DNA of 41,584 nt from Desulfobacteraceae bacterium. GTDB taxonomy: Bacteria; Desulfobacterota; Desulfobacteria; Desulfobacterales; JAABTS01. Shown piece by piece: positions 25,564 through 33,212 of the stretch (the stretch's first letter is position 1; the number at the start of each line of letters is the position of its first letter). Where the stretch lies: the NCBI GenBank assembly GCA_011389735.1, contig JAABTS010000032.1:1-41584 (forward strand), in the 5' to 3' direction. The notes under the pieces were generated by a model. The model made no database searches, was not told the origin of the DNA, and saw only the letters and a list, made by a program, of their open reading frames with translations. A program made the translations under genes and the position numbers.

Positions 25564-25764
25564 TCAATGCCGAAATTGATTGATTTGTAAACCTTTAAAC
25601 ATTTTATAACGCCGATCATCTCCGGTCAGAATCGGCAAACCGCATGAAATAGCAGTGGCGCCGATCCATGCATCCGCAAGTTTAATGGAACGGCTTACAA
25701 AACCCCGCTCCATAAAGAACATCTCTTTAACGGATATCTCTTTCTGAAATGTAAAGGATTTTTG
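25564..25764 (-). pseudogene. C-terminal fragment of a PIN-domain toxin
   Basis: The fragment QKSFTFQKEISVKEMFFMERG followed by SIKLADAWIGATAISCGLPILTGDDRRY and FKGLQINQFRH is the last half of a VapC-type PIN protein, including the Asp of LADAWIGATA and the GDD segment. The N-terminal half with the first catalytic Asp is missing. A family 1 element (25765-25926) is inserted immediately upstream. Any ATG found ahead of it lies in the element. The matching Phd-type antitoxin lies just beyond the element. Confidence 0.8.
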
Positions 25765-25934
25765 GGCGTCTTTCAAAAAGGCGCCAAAGTAGTTTACACT
25801 TTTCCAATACAGAAATCAGGATTCATCTCACACATAGACACGAAGGCGCAAAGAAATGAAGACTTTGTGTTCTTTGTGCCTTTGTGTGAAAACCATAGAA
25901 GTGTAAACTGATCAATGAAGGATGCCGATTTTTG
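25757..25934. mobile_element. Short inverted-repeat element, family 1 copy 3, with perfect 8-bp duplication
   Basis: The element 25765-25926 has ends GGCGTCTTTCA and TGAAGGATGCC and subterminal GTTTACACTT/AAGTGTAAAC. It is flanked by identical GATTTTTG (25757-25764 and 25927-25934). The interior differs from copies 1 and 2 and holds its own palindrome (ACACGAAGGCGCAAAGAA facing TTCTTTGTGCCTTTGTGT). Conserved ends with a different interior suggest the ends are what a transposase acts on. Confidence 0.82.
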
Positions 25935-25976
25935 CACCCCAGGAATGAAACGCCCTGCGAAGAAGGGTTAATCTTT

Positions 25977-26144
25977 TCAGACGCCAAACAATTCGTTTGC
26001 CGGATGTTTTTCTTTGTCATCCTGATAGGGAATGAGTTTTGCGCAGGGCTTTCCTTGAAACGTTATGACGACCTCCTCCCCCCTGTTAACCGTATCAAGA
26101 AGCGCTTTTGATTTAAACCGTAGCTCTTTTGAGGTTGCTTTCAT
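25977..26144 (-). CDS. Short Phd/YefM-family antitoxin, orphaned
   Basis: A 55-residue protein not seen in longer ORF surveys: MKATSKELRFKSKALLDTVN, then RGEEVVITFQGKPCAKLIPY and ending HPANELFGV. The pattern is typical of Phd-like antitoxins, which usually continue after ELFG with W-K-D. Here the codon at the W position is TGA followed by AAA GAT, so a TGG to TGA change probably trimmed the tail. Its toxin is truncated and separated from it by a mobile element. The DNA-binding part is complete, so it might still repress its promoter. Confidence 0.7.
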   Translation of the reverse strand: MKATSKELRFKSKALLDTVNRGEEVVITFQGKPCAKLIPYQDDKEKHPANELFGV

Positions 26145-26285
26145 GATTCATCGTCCCTTATCCGAGTTTATACCTCATTGTCATTGTGTAAACTACAAGG
26201 AATTCATTGTCAAGCGGCTTTTATGGCGTGTTGTAGCCTTTCGAAAAGCCATAAGTGGAAAACCGCTCTTTTTTCATGAAAGCCA

Positions 26286-26314
26286 TTGAATGATTGAACG
26301 AAATACAGTATAAT
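26286..26314 (+). promoter_or_regulatory. Strong sigma70-like promoter before the VIT/VWA gene
   Basis: TTGAAT (26286-26291), exact 17-bp spacer, perfect TATAAT (26309-26314). It lies 92 bp before the ATG at 26406 and could drive the six-gene run up to glnD. The rest of 26145-26405 holds no gene. Confidence 0.6.
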
Positions 26315-26405
26315 CCGCTCATTTGATAATTGAACGGAATGTAAACCGGGCTCCGGGCCCAGCCGCTAGTGCAAATTTCCATTAATCCGAACCGGGGGAG
26401 GTTAT

Positions 26406-28670
26406 ATGAAAATCCGGTATTTTCTGGCCGCCGTATGTCTTGTGATGACCGCCGTTTCCGTGTCGTTCGCGGACGGGTTTATAATCATCGAACCGCCGGA
26501 ACTGAGGCCGGGGAGGGTTCCGCCGGCGCATCATGTTTTCGCGCCGTTGTCGGTCAGGTATCACAAGGTGGATATCGATATCAAAGGCAGGGTGGCGGTC
26601 ACCCATGTGGATCAGGTGTTTCACAATCCGAACCGCCGTCGGATGGAAGGAACCTTTTTGTTCCCTGTCCCCAAAGGGGCCCGGATCGATTCTTTTTCCA
26701 TGGATATTAACGGAAAAACCATGGAGGCCGAACTTCTGGACGCGGACAAGGCCCGGAGGATTTACGAAGATATCGTAAGGCGCATGAAAGATCCGGCGTT
26801 GCTCGAATACGTCGGGCAAGACACTTTCAAGGTCGCCATCTACCCGATCGAACCGCGAAGCGACAAGCGAATACAGCTTCAGTACACTCAGATTTTGGAA
26901 CAGGACGGCGATATGACCGCCTATGTGTACCCGCTGAACACGGAAAAGTTTTCATCCGCGCCCATTGAAACCGTGTCGGTCAAGGCGTCGGTGTCGGCGG
27001 GCAACTATCTGGCGTCGGTATATTCGCCCAGCCATACCGTTGAATTGGTTCGAAAGGATGACACCAGAGCCGTTGTCGGGTTTGAAGCGTCGAACGTTCG
27101 TCCGGACAGGGACTTTATTCTCTATTTTTCCGAAGAATCACAAAAAGACCGGGAACTGGCGTTGGATCTTCTGGCCTATAACGACAATTTTGATGAATAC
27201 GGCTATTTTTTGCTGATGGCCTCGCCTGTATTTCGAACCGGCGATTCGACGCCGATCGAGAAAGATATTGTTTTCGTCGTCGACACGTCCGGTTCGATGT
27301 TAGGTGATAAACTGGAACAGACCAAACGCGCTCTGAAGTACTGTATCACGAATTTGAATCCCGGAGACCGGTTCAACGTGGTCCGGTTCAGCACGGAGGC
27401 CGAAGTTTTGTTCGACGGACCGGCCGGCGCCGATGACGGCGGAATCCGGGAGGCCCTGCAATGGGTTGATGGTTTCAAACCCAGGGGCGGCACCGCGATT
27501 CATGAAGCCTTGCTTAAAGCTCTGGATATGCGGAAGACGGAACGAAAAGCGCCGTACAGGCCGGCAAGGCCTCAATATATAATTTTTATGACCGACGGAC
27601 GGCCGACCATCGGAATCATCGATGAAGACAAAATTACTACGGATTTGTCCAAAGCCATGAGCCGGCGGAGCGCCCGGATCTTTTGCTTCGGCGTCGGGAC
27701 GGACATCAACACACACCTTCTGGATCGAATCGCGGAACAGACCGGCGGGGTGAGCCGATATGTGCTTCCGGAAGAAGATATTGAAGTCAGGCTGTCGTCC
27801 TTTTATGAAAGGATCGCCAATCCCGTTTTGACCAACGTGGATATCAAGGTTTCCCGGAACGTGAGGGTGTCGGCGATGTATCCGTCGTCTTTGCCCGACC
27901 TGTTCAAAGGGGATAATCTGTTGATTCTGGGGCGTTATAAAGGACACGGAGACGCGGCGGTGGAAATTCGGGGGGATTATAAAGGAAGGCCCTTGAAAGT
28001 AGTCGATGAAATCCGCTTTCCGGCGCCCGGCGAGGCGGTTGAAAACGATTTTGCGCCACGGTTATGGGCGACCCGCCGGGTCGGATACCTTCTCGATCAG
28101 ATCCGTATCAACGGCGAAACCAGGGAACTCCGGGCTGAAGTGATCCGGCTGGCGAAACAATACAATATTGTCACGCCGTACACCTCCTATTTGATTCTGG
28201 AAGACGAAGCCCGTTGGAATCGACCCGGCCTCCCGCAGCCTGTTCAGGGGAGATCGGAAATTATTCGGCGGGAGCTGAAAAAGGATTTCGACGGTCTTAA
28301 AAAGGAGAAATCCGGATTTACGGGCGTTGGGTCGGCCAAATCCATGGCCGAGCTTAAAGAGGCGGAATCGGCGGACGACGCCGTTTTCGCGGCGGATCGG
28401 GCCGCCAATCTGGGCAAATCGGACAGCGGCGGGCCGGCCCGGAAACATCGCAAAAGCAAATACGTCAAGGGACGCACTTTTTATTTGCGAGGCGAAGTCT
28501 GGATCGATTCCCGGATTACGGAAAAAGACGATATCAAACCGGTTCAAATCGAATTGGGATCGAACGACTATTTCAAGCTGATGGAACAGCATGAGAACGC
28601 CCACGCCTGGCTGGCCGTAGGGGCTAGGGTGATTATTAAAATGAAGAACAAGATTTATGAAATCAAATAA
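26406..28670 (+). CDS. Exported VIT and von Willebrand A domain protein
   Basis: A 754-residue protein with a Sec signal peptide (MKIRYFLAAVCLVMTAVSVSFADG, cleavage near residue 23). The VIT domain is at about 40-170 (VTHVDQVFHNPNRRRMEGTF, and later DALLEYVGQDTFKVAIYPIEP-like sequence). The VWA domain is at about 285-450 with the MIDAS motif DTSGSM at 293-298 and the later TDGRPT. The C-terminal third is low in recognisable domains and rich in Lys and Glu. VIT-VWA proteins resemble vertebrate inter-alpha-trypsin heavy chains; in bacteria they are usually exported and of unknown role. GGGGAGG precedes the ATG. It is first in a same-strand run with the next VWA gene 24 bp downstream. Confidence 0.9.
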   Translation: MKIRYFLAAVCLVMTAVSVSFADGFIIIEPPELRPGRVPPAHHVFAPLSVRYHKVDIDIKGRVAVTHVDQVFHNPNRRRMEGTFLFPVPKGARIDSFSMDINGKTMEAELLDADKARRIYEDIVRRMKDPALLEYVGQDTFKVAIYPIEPRSDKRIQLQYTQILEQDGDMTAYVYPLNTEKFSSAPIETVSVKASVSAGNYLASVYSPSHTVELVRKDDTRAVVGFEASNVRPDRDFILYFSEESQKDRELALDLLAYNDNFDEYGYFLLMASPVFRTGDSTPIEKDIVFVVDTSGSMLGDKLEQTKRALKYCITNLNPGDRFNVVRFSTEAEVLFDGPAGADDGGIREALQWVDGFKPRGGTAIHEALLKALDMRKTERKAPYRPARPQYIIFMTDGRPTIGIIDEDKITTDLSKAMSRRSARIFCFGVGTDINTHLLDRIAEQTGGVSRYVLPEEDIEVRLSSFYERIANPVLTNVDIKVSRNVRVSAMYPSSLPDLFKGDNLLILGRYKGHGDAAVEIRGDYKGRPLKVVDEIRFPAPGEAVENDFAPRLWATRRVGYLLDQIRINGETRELRAEVIRLAKQYNIVTPYTSYLILEDEARWNRPGLPQPVQGRSEIIRRELKKDFDGLKKEKSGFTGVGSAKSMAELKEAESADDAVFAADRAANLGKSDSGGPARKHRKSKYVKGRTFYLRGEVWIDSRITEKDDIKPVQIELGSNDYFKLMEQHENAHAWLAVGARVIIKMKNKIYEIK

Positions 28671-28694
28671 GATCAACCGGATACAGAGGAGATT

Positions 28695-29825
28695 ATGATG
28701 AAAAGAATCAGTGTTGCCATCGTGTCATGCCTTTTTCTTATGGGATTCGCCGGCGCTGTTCCGGCCGGAGCGACGGTTGGACAGGAAAAACCCCGGATAG
28801 AAGTCGTTTTTGTACTCGACACCACAGGTTCCATGGGCGGTCTTATCGAAGGCGCAAAGATGAAAATATGGTCGATCGCCAATGCAATGGCGGCCGCAAG
28901 ACCGGTTCCGGAATTGAAACTGGGATTGATCGGATACAGGGACCGGGGCGATGCATACGTGACGAAAGCGACGGGCCTGACCGGCGATCTCGACGCCATC
29001 TATGAAACCTTGCATTCATTTCAGGCCGGAGGCGGGGGCGATCAGCCGGAATCAGTCAACCAGGCGTTGTATGAATCGGTGGCTCAAATGGGATGGTCGG
29101 CGGACCGGGATGTTCTCAAAATTATCTTCCTGGTGGGCGATGCTCCGCCGCATATGGATTACCGGGACGATGTCAAATATCCCGAAATCTGCAAACAGGC
29201 GGTCAAAAAGGATTTGATCATCAACACCATCCAGTGCGGGGATATTCAGAATACAACTCCTATCTGGAAGGAAATCGCGCGTCTGGCCGAAGGCGATTTC
29301 GTTCAAATTTCCCAGACCGGCGGCATGACCGCCGTCGAAACTCCCATGGATGAGGAGTTGAACCGCCTGAACCGTGAGCTTGGGCGAACGGCCGTAGCAT
29401 ACGGGGCGAAGGAGGAACGGGAGAGCGTGAGCGGGAAGCTGCGTATGGCGGAATCCGCTCCCAAAGCCGCCGCGGCTGACCGGCTTGGCTTTTTGTCCAA
29501 ATCAAAAAAAGTGGTCACAGGAAAAGGGGATCTGGTCGCGGATATGGAAGAAGGCGCCGTCAATCTGGATGAACTCGATAGGGAAGCTCTTCCGGAGCCG
29601 CTTAGAGATAAAAATGTCGAGGAAAAAAAGGCTTACATTGAAAAGAAAGTTGAGGAGCGCAAAGAAATCCAGGCAAAGATCGACGCCCTGCTCGAACAAA
29701 GAAAAGCCTATATAAAGAAAAAAATGTCCGAACAAACAAAAGACCGTAATTCGTTTGACCAAAAAGTCGCCGAAATCATCCGGCGACAGGCTAAAACGAA
29801 GGGCGTTCATTATCCTTCCGATTGA
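28695..29825 (+). CDS. Exported von Willebrand A domain protein with C-terminal coiled coil
   Basis: A 376-residue protein with a signal peptide (KRISVAIVSCLFLMGFAGAVPAGA) and a VWA domain at about 36-220 whose MIDAS motif is DTTGSM at 42-47. Beyond residue 290 the chain is almost entirely charged (EEKKAYIEKKVEERKEIQAK), predicting a long coiled coil. It follows the VIT/VWA gene by 24 bp with GAGGAG before the start, so both are probably co-expressed and may work together in the periplasm or at the cell surface. The binding partner is unknown. Confidence 0.88.
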   Translation: MMKRISVAIVSCLFLMGFAGAVPAGATVGQEKPRIEVVFVLDTTGSMGGLIEGAKMKIWSIANAMAAARPVPELKLGLIGYRDRGDAYVTKATGLTGDLDAIYETLHSFQAGGGGDQPESVNQALYESVAQMGWSADRDVLKIIFLVGDAPPHMDYRDDVKYPEICKQAVKKDLIINTIQCGDIQNTTPIWKEIARLAEGDFVQISQTGGMTAVETPMDEELNRLNRELGRTAVAYGAKEERESVSGKLRMAESAPKAAAADRLGFLSKSKKVVTGKGDLVADMEEGAVNLDELDREALPEPLRDKNVEEKKAYIEKKVEERKEIQAKIDALLEQRKAYIKKKMSEQTKDRNSFDQKVAEIIRRQAKTKGVHYPSD

Positions 29826-29843
29826 TTGACGCCAGGCTGTCTG

Positions 29844-31190
29844 ATGACTCCCTATATATTTTTGAATCGGCGCAATCGCTGTTTGAACCGTTTTGTTTGC
29901 ATATTCTTTTTTATGATATGCTTTCCCTGCTGTGAGAACGACAAGACACGAGACGATACGGCGATAGCCGGTTCGCCGGAATCGGCCGATTCGGCCGACA
30001 AATCGGAAAAAACGCCCGATTCCAGTCAATCCGGGGTCATTGACGCCGTTATAGCCGAGGTCAACGCTGAATACGCAAGTCTCGAGCAGAGAAAGCGTGT
30101 AAACTCAGCCAATCCCGATATCGAACGTCTTCAGCGTTTGTTGATCGGTTACGACCAGATATACAAAACGCTTTTCGGATTTGATACGAATCAGTTGAAG
30201 TGCCAGAAATCGAACGAAGCCATTGTCGAACATGTAATGCGCAGCCGGTGGTTCAACGAATTTCTTATTCCCGTGACCGGCAAGCCTGTATATGAATACG
30301 CTGAAAATGTGTCGTTGCGTATTGCGATCGCCACTCACGCCGGGTCCGCGTTTTTCGACCTGCCGTATCCGACTTTGATTTGCCTTCTTTTTCGTGAATC
30401 CAAATTCGACGCCAAGGCTTTGAGCCCCACCGGGGCTTTGGGGCTGGGACAATTGACATCCATCGGCCTGTCCCAGCTTCAAAAGCTCCGTGGAAATTCC
30501 GATGAGGAAAAACGGATTCAAGACGCCGCGCGCCACATCTCTGATCTGTACCGACACGAACAAATGCTCGAAATCCTTTATCGCCTTGGATTTCAGCCGG
30601 ATTTGCCGGATCTCGGACCTTTCCCGAACCATATTGAACGGATCAATCCGGTGACCCGCTCTTTTATTGAAGACGTTGCGTCAGAATTGATACAAAAAGG
30701 ATACGCATTCGGAAACGATTTTGATCTTATTGGAAGACTGGTGAAAAGGGAGTTTCGCGGGGAGGTGTTGAGGGGCCGTTATGCGGCGGTGCATCCCGTG
30801 GTTCTAAATGTGGTCGACCGCCGTTACGGGAGACGCTACGGCAATGTGTTCAACATCGAAACCAATATTCTGGCCTCCTGTATGCTGCTCCGGTATTATT
30901 TCCATTACCCCTGGCGGATCAACGGCGAAAAGATCCGGGTGCGACCGTGCCTGCGCTCCCTTCTCGCGATCGCGGCTTATAACCAGGGGCCCACGCCGGT
31001 TTCACGGTTTCTTGAATATGTGTCAATGGATTCGCCGAATCTCGATCTGGAAAACGCCACGGCCGATGATTTAAAACCTCTGTTTACAAAAGCGCGAATA
31101 TCGAAATCTCTAAAAGGCAGATACCGGCGGGCCGGCGAAATCTACCATCATGTGGTGAACATCCGCGCCTGTTCGGAGAAAGGGAAATAG
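29844..31190 (+). CDS. SLT-type lytic transglycosylase
   Basis: A 448-residue exported protein. The N-terminus has a hydrophobic stretch ending in cysteines (FVCIFFFMICFPCCEN), compatible with a signal or lipoprotein anchor. A low-complexity Ser/Asp linker follows. The SLT core contains FRESKFDAKALSPTGALGLG with catalytic Glu185, and a later AYNQGPTPVSRF, both hallmarks of lytic transglycosylases that cleave peptidoglycan between MurNAc and GlcNAc. The ATG at 29844 is used; an in-frame TTG at 29826 directly after the previous stop is less likely. The ribosome site is weak, so translation may be coupled to the VWA gene, 18 bp away. Confidence 0.85.
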   Translation: MTPYIFLNRRNRCLNRFVCIFFFMICFPCCENDKTRDDTAIAGSPESADSADKSEKTPDSSQSGVIDAVIAEVNAEYASLEQRKRVNSANPDIERLQRLLIGYDQIYKTLFGFDTNQLKCQKSNEAIVEHVMRSRWFNEFLIPVTGKPVYEYAENVSLRIAIATHAGSAFFDLPYPTLICLLFRESKFDAKALSPTGALGLGQLTSIGLSQLQKLRGNSDEEKRIQDAARHISDLYRHEQMLEILYRLGFQPDLPDLGPFPNHIERINPVTRSFIEDVASELIQKGYAFGNDFDLIGRLVKREFRGEVLRGRYAAVHPVVLNVVDRRYGRRYGNVFNIETNILASCMLLRYYFHYPWRINGEKIRVRPCLRSLLAIAAYNQGPTPVSRFLEYVSMDSPNLDLENATADDLKPLFTKARISKSLKGRYRRAGEIYHHVVNIRACSEKGK

Positions 31191-31195
31191 AGTTC

Positions 31196-32302
31196 ATGGC
31201 AAATTCAGGTCATGAGGGTGTCAGAGCGGAGGTGTCGGACATAGACCGGTTCAGGGGTGTCGTTATAGGGACTGCTGTGGGTGATGCGATCGGCCTGCCC
31301 GCCGAAGGCGTTTCCAGATCTCGAAACCGGAAAATGTTCAAAGGCGAATGGCGTCACCGTTTCTTTTTCAATAAAGGCATGTTGAGCGACGATACGGAAC
31401 ACGCCATATTTACGGCTCAGAGTTTAATCGCACAGCCGAATGACCCCGAACTGTTCGCCCGGAGGCTAGGGCGTGCTCTAAAATGGTGGGTATTGACCCT
31501 CCCGGCGGGCGTCGGAAACGCCACGCTGAGATCCGCACTTAAATTGTGGATCGGATTCCGCTCCGACCGAAGCGGCGTATTTTCGGCGGGCAACGGACCT
31601 GCTATGCGGGTTTCGCCCATCGGAGCCTTTTTCGCCGATTCAGCACATCAACGAAACGAATACGTCCGGGCGTCGACACTGATCTCCCATACCGATCCCA
31701 AAGCGTTGACCGGCGCCCGGGCGGTGGCGGATCTGGCGGCCTGGATCATTCGAAACAGGCCCGCATCGCCGCCGGATCAAAGCGAACTCATGGGAATGCT
31801 CCTGTCCGCCGATTCGCATGACGAAGAATGGCTGGCTATCCTCGATACAATGAACGATTCGATCAGCCGGAACAATTCCGTTGAACAATTCGGCGACCGG
31901 CTGGGGTTGTCAAATGGCGTCACCGGGTATATATTTCACACGGTTCCGGTCGCGGTGTTCGCCTGGTATATTCATTTCGGGGATTTTCGAAAGACGCTTT
32001 GCTCGGTGTTCGATCTGGGCGGAGATACGGACACAGTGGGAGCGATTGCAGGCTCACTGGCCGGAGCGGTCACAGGCGAAACCGGAATTCCCGTCGATTG
32101 GAAAGACGGTCTTTGGGATTGGCCGAGGAACCGGTTTTTTCTCATGGCTTTGTCGGATAGATTGTATGAAACGAGCAGACACAAGAACGCTGCGGGCGCT
32201 CCGGTAAAATACTTTCGGATCGGAGTTCTTCCCCGAAACATATTGTTTTTTACTCTTGTTCTGGCCCATGGATTCCGGAGAGCGGCGCCGCCGTATGGAT
32301 AA
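31196..32302 (+). CDS. ADP-ribosylglycohydrolase-family protein
   Basis: A 368-residue protein of the ARH/DraG superfamily. Both metal-binding blocks are visible: GTAVGDAIGLPAEG at about 22-35 with LSDDTEHAIFTAQSL at about 62-76, and LGGDTDTVGAIAGSLAGAVTG near residue 265-285. Such enzymes remove ADP-ribose from proteins or small molecules using two Mg2+ ions. There is no partner ADP-ribosyltransferase nearby and no nitrogenase gene, so a DraG role is not supported, although glnD two genes downstream is a nitrogen-regulation link. It starts 5 bp after the transglycosylase stop. Confidence 0.9.
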   Translation: MANSGHEGVRAEVSDIDRFRGVVIGTAVGDAIGLPAEGVSRSRNRKMFKGEWRHRFFFNKGMLSDDTEHAIFTAQSLIAQPNDPELFARRLGRALKWWVLTLPAGVGNATLRSALKLWIGFRSDRSGVFSAGNGPAMRVSPIGAFFADSAHQRNEYVRASTLISHTDPKALTGARAVADLAAWIIRNRPASPPDQSELMGMLLSADSHDEEWLAILDTMNDSISRNNSVEQFGDRLGLSNGVTGYIFHTVPVAVFAWYIHFGDFRKTLCSVFDLGGDTDTVGAIAGSLAGAVTGETGIPVDWKDGLWDWPRNRFFLMALSDRLYETSRHKNAAGAPVKYFRIGVLPRNILFFTLVLAHGFRRAAPPYG

Positions 32303-32336
32303 TTCGAAAACAGAAAGCAACAAACGGAAAAACACC

Positions 32337-33212
32337 ATGTCCGTATTGATCATAAAATGGATAGTGACCTTTATTGCGATTTACGCCCTGTATTGTGTGC
32401 TTTTATTCGTCATGCAGCGGTATATGATTTTTCCGCGATTTTTGCTGGACCGTCCGCCGCAGCCGGATCTTGGTTCCATAGGAATTAGAGATGTATGGCT
32501 GGATACGCCCCATGGTAAGGTCGAGGCCTGGTATTTCGCTCCCCGGATTGAAGAAGGCTCGAAGCACCCGGCGATTATCACGGCTCACGGAAACGGCGAA
32601 CTAATCGACAACCAGATCGAGGAGGCCCTCCAATTTCAAAAAATGGGGGCGGCCGTGCTATTGGTGGAATATCCCGGTTACGGGCGGTCCGAAGGCTCGC
32701 CGGGCAAAACGAGCATAGTGGAGACGTTTGTCCTGGCCTATGATTTTCTTGCGGATCAACCGGAAATAGATCGGTCGAAAATCGTATTGTTCGGCAGATC
32801 CCTGGGAGGCGGAGCGGTTTGCGCGCTTTCCGAAAAACGCCCCTGCGCCGCCATGATCCTTGTATCGACATTCACCAGTATTACCCGGATGGCGAAAAAA
32901 TACCTGGCGCCCCCTTTTTTGATCCGTGATCCCTTTGACAATCTGGTCGCGGTTTCAGCTTTTGAGGGCCCGATTCTTTTCTTTCACGGCGAACATGATT
33001 CCGTTATCCCGTACACCCACGGTAAAACATTGTATGAAGCGGCTCAAAACGGAACATTGACGACCTATGATTGTGATCACAACGACCTGCCGCCGGACAT
33101 GAACGCTTATACGGCCGAAATCGAATCGTTTCTTCGTCAAAACGGTTTGTTGAAACGACCTGTATCGGTTTTTACCACTCTTTGCGCGAAAACTGGAGCC
33201 ACGCATGAATAA
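32337..33212 (+). CDS. Membrane-anchored alpha/beta hydrolase
   Basis: A 291-residue serine hydrolase with one N-terminal transmembrane helix (IIKWIVTFIAIYALYCVLLFV), like BEM46/YhfR-type proteins. The nucleophile is Ser155 in FGRSLGGG, the acid is the Asp of HGEHDSVIP, and the His is in DHNDLP. The oxyanion region is ITAHGNGE. The substrate is unknown. Earlier in-frame starts at 32256 and 32295 would overlap the ADP-ribosylglycohydrolase gene; 32337 gives the usual short cytoplasmic N-terminus. The end overlaps the glnD start by 8 bp, so the two are translationally linked. Confidence 0.86.
   Translation: MSVLIIKWIVTFIAIYALYCVLLFVMQRYMIFPRFLLDRPPQPDLGSIGIRDVWLDTPHGKVEAWYFAPRIEEGSKHPAIITAHGNGELIDNQIEEALQFQKMGAAVLLVEYPGYGRSEGSPGKTSIVETFVLAYDFLADQPEIDRSKIVLFGRSLGGGAVCALSEKRPCAAMILVSTFTSITRMAKKYLAPPFLIRDPFDNLVAVSAFEGPILFFHGEHDSVIPYTHGKTLYEAAQNGTLTTYDCDHNDLPPDMNAYTAEIESFLRQNGLLKRPVSVFTTLCAKTGATHE

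Noticed and set aside
31196-32302. Nitrogenase-reactivating DraG
   Set aside because: The fold and metal motifs fit the superfamily, but no nif or draT gene is present, so the specific role cannot be claimed.
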